Source: Turritopsis dohrnii
Lineage: Eukaryota > Cnidaria > Hydrozoa > Anthoathecata > Oceaniidae
Length of the DNA: 64,000 nt
Direction: 5' to 3'
Assembly (NCBI GenBank): GCA_027922465.2
Contig: BQMF02000165.1
Coordinates: 682,001-746,000 of the forward strand
Below the pieces are notes generated by a model. That model searched no databases, was not told where the DNA came from, and saw only the letters and a program-made list of their open reading frames with translations. This document shows, piece after piece, positions 1 through 12,176 of this stretch. The position numbers and the translations under genes are program-made. How positions within the stretch are numbered: position 1 is the stretch's first letter; each line of letters begins with the position of its first letter.

Positions 1-209
1 TGATTGAAGTATGCTTATGTCAACAATAAGAATCCCTCCTGAGAACAATAAGAAATGTATCTTTAACGAGGAGCAGCTGACAAATATGAAATGGTGAAAG
101 CGAGGTTAACAAGTGATTGGCTGTCTCGTACAGATTCCATCGTAGGCTTTTTTTCATGAGCTTTATAACAGTATACTATCTTTAAAGATAAACTTTAATT
201 TCTTCTAAG

Positions 210-3200
210 GCTGCAGATGAAAAATTCACAGAAGAAGACTTCAAAGCATTCGAAGCAGTCCAAAAGATTGATTTCCTAAAACAACTTTACCAACAGGTAA
301 AGCACTAACCTTTGTTTAAATCATTTATCCTTTGTTTCCAGTTTTTATTTGTTGACGAAACAGGTAAAATAGCAAATCCCTATCCTTGATTGATAGTTGT
401 TCGTCAGTTGAAGTATGTAGTGAGTTTTCGTCAGTTGAAGTATGTAGTGAGTTTTCGTCAGTTGACGTATGTAGTGAGTGTTCATATTTTTTCTGATAAG
501 GTATTTTTCACAAATGACGTCAACCTGCGTCAACTTTGATTTTCCCCTCCCCTGAGTTTACGTCATTTTTTGGAATCAGACTTTTCCTTAATTGGAAAAA
601 CTCACCGTTTGAAAATTGCGAAGGTTGTTAATGTGGACATTTTGTCTAGGAGCCGCTGGGTTTAGAAAAAACACAGAAGTTGGTAGAAGTATACAAGCTG
701 TTCGATTACAACAACGCGGAAATAAAGTTCGCGTAAGTTAGACTTTCTACAATGCAGCAACTATCTAGTTTTTTGTTTGTACATTTAAACTTCATAAAGG
801 AATACTGCCCAGAAGATAATAGAATGTTAAGTCTCGACTAGAAATCGGTGTTAGCAGTGTAAATTCTCAATTTGTGTTATTTATACGTGAAATGCGACCT
901 CTCTTCTTCCTTCTTACATAGTAAAATAAACTGTATGTCAGAATATGTGAGGTTTTTCCTGTGGTGATGACCTGATATGTCCTGTGAATGGAACAAGGAA
1001 ATGGGGGTTTGGGTGGGACATGATAAACACGGCTGTTTTTAATGTGCGGCGATAGCAAATTTTATTGTGAATATGCGCAGAAGTTGCAAAGCTTGATGTC
1101 AAGAAAAACAACAGTGTCATTTACACATGTGCTTTCTTTTGTCATTTTGACTTGATCTGTAATAAGTCATTGCTCTTATTTGAATTGGAACAATTACTAA
1201 GGGATGCAATTGATCATTATTATTGTCTATCGAAATAAAATTCGTGAGGAAATTCAAATTTTGAATGAAACATCGCAATAAAGAGCACTTCCCAGTGTTG
1301 CATCCAGGACATTTATGAGGACATCGGTTTTCAGCAGGGGGTTTCGGGACGGCTGTGATGCTACCGGAAGCGCCGACATTTTAGTACTTTCAAGAGCCGA
1401 AAAATCACTTTTGCATGTTTTATGAAGTATACTTCGAATTAGGTTACCGATTGCATAATTTAAAACTGCACCAGAGAGAAGCTCTAAATTACTATTTAAC
1501 AAATGGGACAAATTTAAACCATGCGAAACACCTTTATCTTACGTTTCATCTTCGTTTCATGTTACGTTTAAACTAATTTTGTATTGTTCTAAATTAGTTT
1601 GTTTAATTTTTTCACAAATTTAACATTCAGACTTTGTCTTTTGGTTATTTTTGGGGGACATTTCATAAAGTTTCAAGATTATCATTTTCAATTTGGAGGC
1701 GACACTGCTTCCTTCCTTGAACGACCAAACCAAGCACAATACCAATTTTTTTTAAGGTTGATACCTTGAGCACCTCATACATGTCAAAACTGAACAACCT
1801 ATGTTTTATTGGTGGTAATTTTCTAGAAGTTTCAACTAATTCTGTCTAAAGATATTTTGTTGAAGTTAAGAAAGCGTTTCTGCTAGACACCCACACTATC
1901 TGATGTTAATCCATCTAACGTAATCTAATCTAATGTTAATGTTAATCCATCTAACTTTTCCTTGTGTTGTCATGCAAAAATGAACAACATCCTCTGAAGA
2001 CCACGAGTAATACTAAACCATGGAAGTGGATGACACACAACAGTAACTGTTTAATTTGCAGCTGGACACCACCAGAGCAGGCAGGCCAAGTTAGATAACA
2101 ATATGAGAGGGGTACACCAAAAAACAGATGGGGGAAATAATAGCAGATAGAATTCACCGAGGACATAATTTTTTGTTCAAGTCCAGGCCAGTTGGATGTA
2201 TGTTTGAATGTTCAATTTGCTACAAAACCATGTTGGAGCCTCTCTGCTATTCAACATGCGAACACCCTTACTGCTATTCTTGTGTTTTCCCAAATAACCT
2301 TGGTAGTTCATTAGTTAACAGTATTTGTTTTGCATGTAATGCAGAATTTTTTTAGTTGCTGAGCTGCATACTTCTGTTGGACGTGGTTTAATGACTAATG
2401 ACTGCTTTAAGAGAGGTTTAATGATTCCCTAGCCTGCGTCCATCCATTCCATTGTCATTAAAAGCCTCGTTAATAAACCACTCACCACTTATAAGTTCCT
2501 TGATGATTTTTGCAAACGCGCAGTAAACTTCTGAGTAAAAGTATGACAGAAAATGCTGGTGAAAGTTTGCCGATCGCTTTAACTGCAGAAACAGGAACTT
2601 TTGCGAAAATTCACGAAAAGTTCCTCTCGCGAAAGTTTCCGATTAAAGTACTTGGAGATTAACCACCACAAAAAGCGAACGAGAAACGATCTCACTTTGT
2701 TCTATATCGAGTCAAAGCTTTGTAATTTGCTGATAAGAGCCCCCAGGCCGTCATGGTATCTCATGTCAAATGTTTTGTAGATAGATAGCTGAGATGTACA
2801 TCCTTTTAAAATATTCAACATAATTAAGAAACAAGAGGCCATGTGGCCTGAAGGTTAGCGCTTTCAGCTACCTTAAGGGAAGAAATTTTCGCGGGAATTT
2901 TATTTCGCGGTTGATCAATATAATTATTAAATTAAATTCCCGCGAAATAATTTATTATTTATTTATTATTTTTTTTGTGGGAATTTAATGCTTGTTTTAT
3001 GATATTGAACGTAGGTATTAAATATATTCGTAAAAGACTTAAGGAAACCATTAGTCCCCTAGTGTACTATTTTAAAGAGACAAAACATATACCCAATACC
3101 TAAAATCAACGATTTCGTGACTTTAGTTTCGCGGACAGCCAATCCGCCAAATGTTTTTTCTGTGAATCAAAATGAAAAAACAGTTTTCCTGTAGGAAGGT

Positions 3201-6200
3201 CAAAATAATCATAATTTTTTAGTGATAACTAAAATGATAACTAAAGTGATAGCGGTTAAGGTAAAGTGTTAAATCTATAAGAGCGTTCAAATTGCAATGA
3301 GGAGTACACCCATCATTTATTATGGTTTGGTTTCGCTCGATTTCTTGAAATTTGAAATAATCTTATCACAAGAAAACTAGCATGCTATTACATTCCATTA
3401 AAAATAAATCCATGACTGTTCGTTCGGATGAAGAACCGCATTTACAGTTTTGTCCTGTTCCTTATCGGAAAATCTTCTGGATATCTTTTTTCCATGAAGC
3501 GGATCTCCTTTGTCACCAATTTGTTTGATTGTTGTTGTTTGTTTTTTCCTTTTTTGTTATTATTGTTCGATAAACAATTTCACACTTAAATCCTTCTGAC
3601 AATTGCGTAACAAATTAGTCCGTTATAGCTATTTTCTGTAATGTATCTTTGATTTTCTGTATGCACCGAAACGTTAACTAACTCCGCGAAATCATTTGCA
3701 CCATTACAGTTAAAACTGCAAACTATCTTCCCAGAATGCATCGGAACATCGTTCTTGACGATGCAGTAATGAAGTGGATCTTCAGATCGATTGTCCTTTG
3801 TTGACATGATACCACATGCGAAGATTTCATTATGAGTTCGTAATGTCGTTTCACAATTTATACACATTGAAGAATAGTCATATGCTTATTTGAAATAGGT
3901 AGTCTTTCTTCAGAAAATTACACCAAAAATTAAATCAAAAATTACCTTTCATCAGGAAATGATTAACATTCATTAATGTGTATTTCATTCATTTAATAAG
4001 CGACATGGAAAGACTATTTACTAAGGTTAAAGGACATGACAGCAAGACAACATGACAAGACTATTTACTAAAGTTATTAAAGCTACTAAACAATCCACAA
4101 TCCATCCTTTTGTATAATTTACCTCGATTAGTGTTTTCTTGATTTAGTTCGAAACAAAAGCTTCGTGGAGTATTACAAAGTCAGTTATCAATTGCGCCAT
4201 ACTTCCATCTCTCTGTCTTCTTTGACTTTCTACAGTATTCGTTAGATTAATCAGTTAACAAACATCAGGGAATTTGAAGGAAGGGGATACAAAGTTGTCC
4301 TAGAACCGTTTTTACTACATGAGCTCTTTTAAAAAAACTCCAAATAAGTTACGTTGCACACTATGTATAATCCTTTTATCTTTTAATAAATTAAGTTGCT
4401 AGTATTTTATGGAAAGATTTATGGTTTATACCTGTTTTCTTTTTGAACTTCAAGTTTTAGTAAAATTTCGAAAGTTCTGTGTGACAAGTAAATTTGCTGC
4501 TACCGCTTTGCGCCATCTGGTTCTTGATACAACTTAAAAGTTTCTTGCTTTATGCATTCTTCTGGCGAGTGATGATTCAGAAATATTGTCTCAATTTTGT
4601 CTGTATCGATCTTTTGTATTAAAATATTATAAGTAATTGCAGAGATAATAATACTCTTTGAGTTAACATAACTGGTTGAACTGGTTATCCACAAAAAGAC
4701 TTTCCTTTATGGCTGTATTATATCATGATGTGCTTTCACAGTTCAGTTGGGCTTATCAGGATGTAAAATGAAAATTAATCTTCAGCCTTGCTATTGATGA
4801 TGAATTTTCGCCTTTGCACTGACATCACAGCTTCAATAGTTTGCTGTTCCAAACATTTAATTACCAATCATCATAAGATTAGATTGTTTTTTTGGGTTTT
4901 TTTACACGTTTATTCAAAAGTTTTTGCAAAACCTTTAAAGACAGCACTGAACTAAAATGATTTCCATCATTTAACGTTTTGTCTGTTGAATCATTTTAAA
5001 AGCTTACAGAAAAAAGGCAAAATCTTCTACTGCCCATCTGTACTGACTGAAAAAAATGGCGTACTACTTCTCTGTAGACTAGCCTCTATTCTTATCTACT
5101 TTGGCTAGGCGAAAATTCAATACTGAACCGCGGCTATAAAAGTGAACGGAGAAGGAGAAAGTGAAGAAGGAAACTGCCGGTTTTAACATATATTTCACCC
5201 TATGGGGAAAAATATAAGAAGTCAAATGTTACTACCACACTTGAAACAAAAAGTAAAAGTCAATAACATCGATAATCCAGTTGATGAAATCGCCTGAAAC
5301 ATTGTTGTTGGCGTTTGCTTTTTGTTTGAAGCTGTCTTACTTTCAAGCGTTTTCTAACGCTTGCTAACTGTACAATAAAATGTACTGTGATTGGAAAACG
5401 TGTGAATCATGGTGCTGACTACGAACTCGAGATTCCTGCGAATTTCAATTTTTTTGGACCTGCCAAAGCCATTCAGTAGAAAAAAATTATTCATAGTATC
5501 GACAAGAGAGTAAAACATTGTAAAATGTAAATATTCCAAGAAAATATAAGTTATTTTACTTAAAAAATTGTTTTTGTATCTGTGTCCGCTTTTTTATAGA
5601 GATTTTTTATAGTCTAAAAGACATTTGGGACCTGAAAAAGGTGTCCACTTTATGGAGTGTCCGGTTTATAATTGTCCGCTTTATAGAGACTGTTTCATAA
5701 GAGTTTGACTGTAAATCCATTCGTTCCTAGATAAACTGTCCGTCTTAAAGAAGTGTCCGCTTTATAGAGATTCCACTGTACTGGAATTTAATGACGATTT
5801 GATAGAACTTCGTGTAAAAAATGCCCGAAATGACAATGAAGACCACGAAGCTTGAAATTGTTTATAAATTATTTATACACGCCTTAATTAAGCAATGTGA
5901 GTACGGTCATAAAGGCCGCCGTTCAATCGCTGCGGTCGCGTGACTGAGCGAACAGCTTTTTCATTCGCTCAGTAGTTGAAATGATTAGAACTACCAGGCG
6001 AATGAGAATGCGTCAGCCAATCAAAAATCAGATCGCTCATTCTAAAGTCATGTGATATTTATGTGGCTGTCTAAAGTTATGATGGTTCTTTATATGCAGC
6101 AACAAAACAAGCAACTGTCGCATTTTGCCGAATTTTGCCCAAATAAAAGTAATTTAATTCGAAACGGGATGATGCGTCCGTATAAGCTATCCTTCGTTTT

Positions 6201-7250
6201 ACATATATAACAAGCAGTTGTGTAATTGGTTTTAGTAAATTGTTTTCAGTGACGACATTCTTTGATCAACTCAGTACGTTTATTTACAGTTGGCCCTTGT
6301 TTCATTTTGTTTTCGTGATGAGGAATGTCATTCGTAATTGGGAACCTTGACAGTATATAATTTAAAAACTGACCTACAATCAACAAAAAGTACATAATAC
6401 ACTTCGGCTATACATATTTACTTGATTTCGATATCCATTCTGCACTGCCAAGAATAATACAAATATGCAGACTAAGCGTATTTAACTGGAAAAACATCAA
6501 ACATAACTGGTACAGAGAGTAGACCGAAACAAATCTTCTGTGTCTTCTGTTTCCATCGTGTATATTTGATGAAAATCCATTCTTTTTTAGGATACTTCGC
6601 CTTTGTATTCGCGCTCAATGGACGGAAGTTTATCCTCGAGTGGTATCGTTTCTGTTAGAGCAAGGACGAATGAAGTTCGTGAGACCTCTATACCGGTGAG
6701 TCATACCTTTGATATTCAAAGTACTTGTCGTTCTGAACTTGGCTTTGAAGTCAGCAGTTGTAAGATAAAAGTTATGACTATGTGACTACACGAAATTGTG
6801 GATGTGATTTCTTGTGCACACGAACGTTGGTGTTCCGTTATTTGAAATCACGCCTGCTTTTTACGATTCCCTGTTGGAAAGATTGAGTAACAGGAAATAC
6901 CGATACCATTACCCATTTGAAGAACAGTACCACGAGTTAACCAAGGTCAAACCATCGAAATATTTCTATGGTCAAACATTAGAATGTTGCGTAATTTGTT
7001 GCTAAGTATTAATTGAAAATATAGTAAAGCATCACAAGACATAACATCACATGTTGGAAGGGATGTTTCCACTTTGTATTGCTTCCTGTAGCATTGCTTA
7101 TAATTGCTTATAAATTTTCTTTTTATATTTAGGGAACTGTACAAATTCGACGCGTCACGTGATCTGGCCGTACGAACTTTCAAAGAGAATCGTCAAATTT
7201 ATCACAGCATCGCCGACGCGATGATAGCAAAAGATTTAAACCTCCATTAA
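210..7250 (+). CDS. LTA4H: Leukotriene A4 hydrolase-type M1 aminopeptidase, 3' end (4 exons; 5' part outside window)
   Basis: Four exons join in phase: 210-296, 650-732, 6591-6695 and 7133-7250 (TAA at 7248-7250), each with AG/GT borders. They encode the C-terminal helical domain of the LTA4H family. Recognisable strings are EKTQKLVEVYKLF, LRLCIRAQWTEVYPRV, EQGRMKF-RPLY and the tail IADAMIAKDLNLH, which parallel the human LTA4H C-terminus (QGRMKFTRPLF, AMLVGKDLKVD). The zinc-binding catalytic domain (HExxH...E) is upstream of the window. LTA4H family enzymes trim N-terminal residues in the cytosol, and vertebrate LTA4H also makes leukotriene B4; epoxide-hydrolase activity cannot be judged from this part. 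The sibling aminopeptidase B is less likely because its C-terminus differs. A possible poly(A) signal lies at 7383-7388. The 5.9 kb intron before exon 6591 holds transposon debris. Confidence 0.85.
401..481. repeat. 27-bp tandem repeat, three copies
   Basis: Three near-identical 27-bp units (starting TCGTCAGTTGAAGTATGTAG) start at 401, 428 and 455; the third has one A-to-C change. They sit in an LTA4H intron. The matching reading frame on the minus strand (repeated HYILQLTKT) is a by-product. Confidence 0.85.
2128..2355 (+). pseudogene. C3HC4 RING-finger fragment in LTA4H intron
   Basis: A 75-residue open frame whose second half has a full RING spacing: C-x2-C, then C-x-H-x2-C-x2-C, then 14 residues and C-x2-C (CSIC ... 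CEHPYCYSC ... CFAC). RING domains bind two zinc ions and usually act as E3 ubiquitin ligases. Here the motif stands alone, lies inside an intron among repeats, and stops right after the last zinc ligand, so it is more likely a detached transposon or retrogene fragment than a working gene. The spacing also recalls the RING part of RAG1-like proteins, but no RAG core is seen nearby, so that link is speculation. Confidence 0.45.
2560..3160. repeat. Degenerate CGCGAAA-rich repeat debris
   Basis: Scattered stretches with GCGAAA/TTTCGCGGG motifs (for example near 2592-2660, 2880-2945 and 3118-3140), including an end-like CCGATTAAAGTA at about 2640-2650. They resemble the better preserved TA-flanked elements at 13318-14354 and 38250-39025 but have no clear paired ends. 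Confidence 0.4.
3586..3867 (-). CDS. Unrecognised 93-residue open frame
   Basis: I do not recognise this protein. It starts with ATG at 3867, ends with TAA, and has seven cysteines in 93 residues (MCINCE, IFACG, HYCIV, KIVCSFNC, LICYA), which suggests a secreted or extracellular module. No signal peptide or membrane helix is seen. It lies antisense in the large LTA4H intron, among repeats. It could be a lost exon of a cysteine-rich extracellular protein or chance. Confidence 0.25.
   Translation of the reverse strand: MCINCETTLRTHNEIFACGIMSTKDNRSEDPLHYCIVKNDVPMHSGKIVCSFNCNGANDFAELVNVSVHTENQRYITENSYNGLICYAIVRRI
5579..5785. repeat. Degenerate GTCCGCTTTATAGAGA repeats
   Basis: Several imperfect copies of a unit like TGTCCGCTTTATAGAGA occur in about 200 bp (TGTCCGCTTTTTTATAGAGA, TGTCCGGTTTATA, TTGTCCGCTTTATAGAGAC, TGTCCGCTTTATAGAGATT). 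A decayed minisatellite in the LTA4H intron. The minus-strand minisatellite at 22588-22801 (ATTATAGAGAGG) shares the TATAGAGA core. Confidence 0.55.
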
Positions 7251-8392
7251 CCTCACTAACTTGATATATTTTATACAGATCTCGCCATTCCTCCAATCTG
7301 CTTTTCCTTTTGTGGGATTGCATTCTGTTAGGAAAAAAATGGGAAAATGGGAAACTTGGATGATAGATAAATAGTTTAAATGAATAAACGAATCTATCAA
7401 TTTAATTTCATAATTTGTACAAGTAAACTTAACATCCCCTTGGCACTCTTAGCTTATACAATGTGACTAGGTTATGCATATACAAGTACTCTCCACCGCC
7501 TCGTGCTATTGTAAAAACAGAAACCAATTGACAAAAACTGTAAACAATCACAACTTTTCAAAAATGATGACTTACAAGATAAGCAAAAGCAACATAACGT
7601 ATGAGGTGACAAATAACTTTGTAACTTATTTTGATACACAGCATACCGATGGATGGATGGATGAAATATTTTGTTCTTCGAGATGACCATCAATCGATAA
7701 TCACCCATACTTTTTAATTTTGTGTTTCCGGGAATTGGCTTCTTCAAGAACAACACAAACTTCAGAGTTAAGTGGTTTGTGAGTTAGTCATTGGGCATCA
7801 TCCAACACAGAGAGTTTAATTCGTGTAAATAAGTATGGACAATCATGGTGCAGTTTCAGCTTGTCTCGACTGTAATCGTCACTTCTTTGATCGAAAAAAA
7901 AACAAACAAACAAAATTTGTTAAAAATAAAAGTTCTGAGAAATCTTAATCCATGTTGTTGTTTTAAAGTGGATTGGTATTTCTATACACAGTCAAAAGTT
8001 TTAATACTTGTAGTGGATCAGAAGATGGATAAAAGTGTTTAACAAGTCTTGAAATGAACAAAACAAGTTGATTTCCACTGGTGAGTGTATAGTTGTGTTA
8101 TATTATCTACTAGCATGTAGCTTTAGCTAAAAAATGCCCCTGCACTCAAGCATTGCAATTTGTATACACAGCAAGCTATACAACGGAAATAAAAAGTTTT
8201 GCTCGAAAAAGCCAGTTTTTTAGGAAGCCCCAAAGCTACTCAACACTCACACAAAATCGTTTTAGAACTGTCTCGCATTATGATCACGAGACGAGTAACA
8301 TTTAACATTTAATTTGTAACATTTAATGCATCGAAACAGGCATACAATAACACCCTTCATTCAAAGAGTTGACATGATGGCATCAATTGAAC
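7251..8392. other. Intergenic, no gene seen
   Basis: Region between the LTA4H stop and the first TTAA element. It contains a possible poly(A) signal at 7383 and AT-rich sequence. The short open frames have no protein-like composition. Confidence 0.5.
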
Positions 8393-8396
8393 TTAA

Positions 8397-9393
8397 GGAT
8401 AGTCCATACCCTCCGAGGTGAATTTTTTTGAAAAAATTTATTTTTCAATATTTCCTTTCAATTTTTTTATTTAAAAACAGATTCTGCAATCAGAATTTTA
8501 AAATTCCAAATAATTATGGAGTTATTAGCAAAAACCAAAAGACAAAAAAATCTTTGTTTACACAAGTAATTAATCTTTCGGTGAAATAAAAGAGATTTTT
8601 CTCAATATACGCACATGCATGACGCCATACATACTTTTTCGGCTTTGTTTACTTTTCGTATTCAATATTTTGCTTTATTATCGTTAAAAATAAAACCAGG
8701 TGGTTTTCTTTATAGTTATACACACTATCATTATTCAATGAGGTAGTTTTCTACCTTTTTAACTTTTCATACATTCCAACATCGCACATTCACAATAGAA
8801 TTTGATCGCTATTCAATTTTGTTTACACAAGCGATGGAAGAAAAAATCTTTAAATGTGATTTTCTCTGAAAGTAATTTTAGCTTGATGACCAACATTTAA
8901 AGAGTTCCAACTCCCCTTGTGAACGAGATATAACTATGCGGGTTTTTTCATTTTGTTCAGTTGGCCTTTGCGCAAAAAAGTTTGCCACATATTTTGAAAA
9001 GAATCAAAATTCGCCCCGTGAGGGAGAGTTGAAGTTAAAGAATCAACGTTTTTATAGGGTCATGAACAAAAAGCTTTATATTTTTGGAAGTAATGAGTTT
9101 TAAAAACTGTGGCAAACTTTTTTCGACAAATGATCATGGATTTCAAAAGTGCAATTTGTTTGAAAAAAAAGTGTAATGGAGGGGAGTTGGAACTTTTTAA
9201 TTCAATGCGTTCTAAATTTTACTTTTTTTCTTCTAATTCCTGTCCTTTTCATTTTTAATAAACAAAATATGGATCATTAGACAGATAATTAAATAAGGAT
9301 TCAGAAAATATATACTTTTGATAAGAAAAAATCAACACATTTCAAATTATCAGGGGAAAACTGAAATCATGCTTAGGAGGGTATGGACTATCC
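8397..9393. mobile_element. TTAA-flanked MITE (997 bp) with GGATAGTCC ends
   Basis: Left end TTAA|GGATAGTCCATACCCTCC (TTAA at 8393-8396) and right end GGAGGGTATGGACTATCC|TTAA (TTAA at 9394-9397) form 18-bp perfect inverted repeats with a TTAA target duplication, typical of piggyBac- or Kolobok-type insertion. The interior is AT-rich and has no transposase frame, so it is a non-autonomous element. Its right TTAA is also the left TTAA of the next element. Confidence 0.8.
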
Positions 9394-9397
9394 TTAA

Positions 9398-10221
9398 AGG
9401 GGAACTAAACTAAAAAAATTACAAGTTCATTTCTGCCCTATTTGAAACAGCTTTAAAAATGATGAAAGTCAGTTTTTGAATTTTCAAAAAATCTTTTTTC
9501 GTTCCCGAGATATTGTCATTTAAAGTTTCTCCTCAAAACTTGATCTCCATGGCAACGTGACATCACAATGTTCAAGAAGAAATTGCTGACATACAAATAT
9601 GTAAATAACTCAAGAAATGAAAGTGATGCACTGCTTAAATTTTGTATGTATAGTGACAAACCCGTACAGGTATCAAGTCACTAAAAATAATTGTTGCCAT
9701 AGTTACCCTGGCTTGTTTCCAGGCCTTTTCTGTTTTTTGCTGACAAAGCTACAAATGGAGATCTACTCAGGTAAAGGAAACGAAATTTTAGAAAATGGGA
9801 CAGTTTTCACTGGGCATAAGTTAAAGTGAAATTCATCATAGTAATAGTTTTGGATGATGTTATTATAGCTTTGTCAGCAAAAATTGACAGAGAGCTGGAA
9901 CTGAGTCGGGGTAACAGTGGCAATAAATTTCTTTGCTGTTTTCACAACTGCAGTTATTTACCACTCTACATGCAATGTTCTAACAATAAATCATTAAAAC
10001 ATTCTGAGTTATTCACATATTTATATGTCAGCAATATCTTCTTGAACGTTGTGATGTCACGTTGCCATGGAGATCATGTTTCGGGAAAAAACTTTAAACG
10101 GCAATATCTCAAGAACGAAAAAAGATTTTTTGAAAATTCAAAAACTGACTTTCATCATTTTTAAAGCTGTTTCAAATAGGGCAAAAAAATGAACTTGTAA
10201 TTTTTTTAGTTTAGTTCTCCT
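9398..10221. mobile_element. TTAA-flanked foldback MITE with about 220-bp inverted arms
   Basis: Flanked by TTAA at 9394-9397 and 10222-10225. Left arm starts AGGGGAACTAAACTAAAAAA and the right arm is its near-perfect complement. Similarity continues past the shared ATCTCCATGGCAACGTGACA and GTTCAAGAAG stretches to about 9620 and 10000. A second small inverted pair (GCTGACAAAGCTAC / TAGCTTTGTCAGC) sits in the centre. The open frames inside (9617-9829, 9826-10164) follow the repeat and are not genes. Confidence 0.8.
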
Positions 10222-10225
10222 TTAA

Positions 10226-10872
10226 GGCAAACTCGATAATTGAAAAACTCTTTACGGCCAATGGTCATTTAAAGAACAAGCAATGTTTTATGACGTCATT
10301 TCTATTGTTTTGAAAGAACAAGGGTGAAGGGAGATCAAAAAATTAAGATGGATGCTTTTGTAAAACTTTTCAAAGTAACAAATATATACATTTTTAGCTT
10401 TTGATAACATTGTATAAACACAATAAAAACAAGAAAAATTGTGAGCATGATCATTTTGAAATGGGAGATCAGATTTGAAAACTCATTGACAGATGGTCTT
10501 CACGGTTTTTCACTTACATTAGAATTGAGTTAAACTTTCTTTACGATAACTTTTCCAATTACAAGAACAATTAATTGTTCATATGAAACAATAGTTAAAA
10601 AGTTTTACAATACAACAAATAATTTAATGTGTAACCATGCGGCATAGTGTAGCAGTGGCGGTATTTCAAAACTAACTTGGAATATGCAAACCAAATAGAT
10701 ATAAACGTGTAAATAAGGCTTAACAAGTAATATCAGAAAGTATTTGCTACAAACAAAAGAAATGTGTGAACTGAAACCATGGATACGTATTTTATAATCA
10801 AATACGTATTTTAAAATCAAAATAAGATTCTGTAAGAGCCAAAAGGAAAAAGAAACTTTTTAAAATAAATCT
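10226..10872. other. Intergenic, nothing recognised
   Basis: AT-rich sequence between two transposons. I see no gene, RNA or paired repeat ends. Confidence 0.45.
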
Positions 10873-10878
10873 ATTAGC

Positions 10879-11745
10879 TACCGTGGCTGATTTGGACAAT
10901 TTACTTTTACTTTTTAATAAAAGACGCGGCCGCGTGTTTCAAATACGCGGCCGCGCTCTTTAATATGCGGCCGCGCCTTTAAACACGCGGCCGCGCCCTT
11001 TTTGCTAAACACGCGGCCGCGCATTTTGAAGCAAACACGCGGCCGCGCTCTTTACAATATCTGGTCTGTAAAACAACCATTTTGGCAGGATACGCTGAAC
11101 TGGTATCTTTTACTGGTCCCCATAATATTAGTTGAAAATATGCGCCTTTGGGATGTAAAGTACAGTCTACAGTCTACAGTCTACAGCAATATAAAGTCGT
11201 TAAATCAAATAAACGTGTTCAAGACGATTTAATATTATGATAAAAAGAAACTTCATTAATATATAGTATATTACAAACTATACAAACTGTTTACCTTGGT
11301 AAATTTACTCAAGTCAGGAAGCATCACGTTGTTGCCAGCCATGTTGTTTATTGCTCGTTTGTTTTGAATCTGTGCTAACATATCATGAAACTAACGTGAA
11401 CTCAAAATGCGCGGCCGCACAATTGAAACACGCGGCCGCGTCCTTCAAATATGCGGCCGCATACTTTAATTGTGCGGCCGCGTACTTAACATTTCAAGGC
11501 ACACAATTGCAGCTAATATTGTGAGGACCAGTAAAAGATACCAGTTCAGCGTATCCTGCCAAAATGGTTGTTTTACAGACCAGATATTGTAAAGAGCGCG
11601 GCCGCGTGTTTGCTTCAAAATGCGCGGCCGCGTGTTTAGCAAAAAGGGCGCGGCCGCATATTAAAGAGCGCGGCCGCGTATTTGAAACACGCGGCCGCGT
11701 CTTTTATTAAAAAGTAAAAGTAAATTGTCCAAATCAGCCACGGTA
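10879..11745. mobile_element. Foldback transposon packed with GCGGCCGC sites, 6-bp target duplication
   Basis: Inverted arms of about 220-250 bp begin TACCGTGGCTGATTTGGACA and face each other. ATTAGC flanks both sides (10873-10878 and 11746-11751), a 6-bp target duplication. The arms carry spaced GCGGCCGC octamers: six in the left arm, five in the right and four more in the centre, 15 in 0.87 kb of otherwise AT-rich DNA. The left arm has one extra unit (with CCTTTAAACAC); the rest matches the right arm almost base for base. No transposase is visible. Six-base duplications with TA...TA ends occur in a few DNA transposon groups (IS3EU is one I recall), but I leave the superfamily open. Confidence 0.85.
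11295..11342 (-). CDS. Possible captured first exon inside the GCGGCCGC element
   Basis: On the minus strand an ATG (11342) opens MAGNNVMLPDLSKFTK and is followed by a good donor, CCAAG|GTAAAC. Lying in a GC-rich, CpG-dense foldback element, it looks like a promoter plus first coding exon carried or captured by the transposon, or the 5' exon of a lost transposase. No following exon was found. Speculative. Confidence 0.2.
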
Positions 11746-12176
11746 ATTAGCAATCTCTGTTTCAAACTTTGATTCAAAACTAAAAATAGCCAAAGTTTAC
11801 ATAAAAAAACAAGAAAAAATATGGAAAGGTTTTATTGATCATGATCACACTAGGTTTGGAGGACAGTTAAAGAAGAAAAACACCAAGAACGACAATTTGT
11901 AAATATGGCTTTCTTACATACACAGAAATCCAATTTAAATATTTTTAAGGCAAGATCCGCCAATAATCAGTGCATTGAATAAAATTAATTGAATGAAAGA
12001 TTTAGAGTTAAAACATATACAAAAATAAAACGTATGGTTGGCAAAATTCCAGATTTCAAGCTGTGCTTCGAAATCCTCATCGTTCATTTCACTAAAACAA
12101 CACAAAAGTAATATGAAAAATGTCTAAGCTATGTTAGCATACTTCCTAAATAACATAGTATAACACAATAATAAAT

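Noticed and set aside
2845..2875. tRNA-like A-box (TGGCCTGAAGGTTAGCGC)
   Set aside because: No B box, no acceptor stem or cloverleaf; at best an old SINE head.
9617..10164. Two open frames in the foldback element
   Set aside because: They follow the inverted arms and have no domain or splice support.
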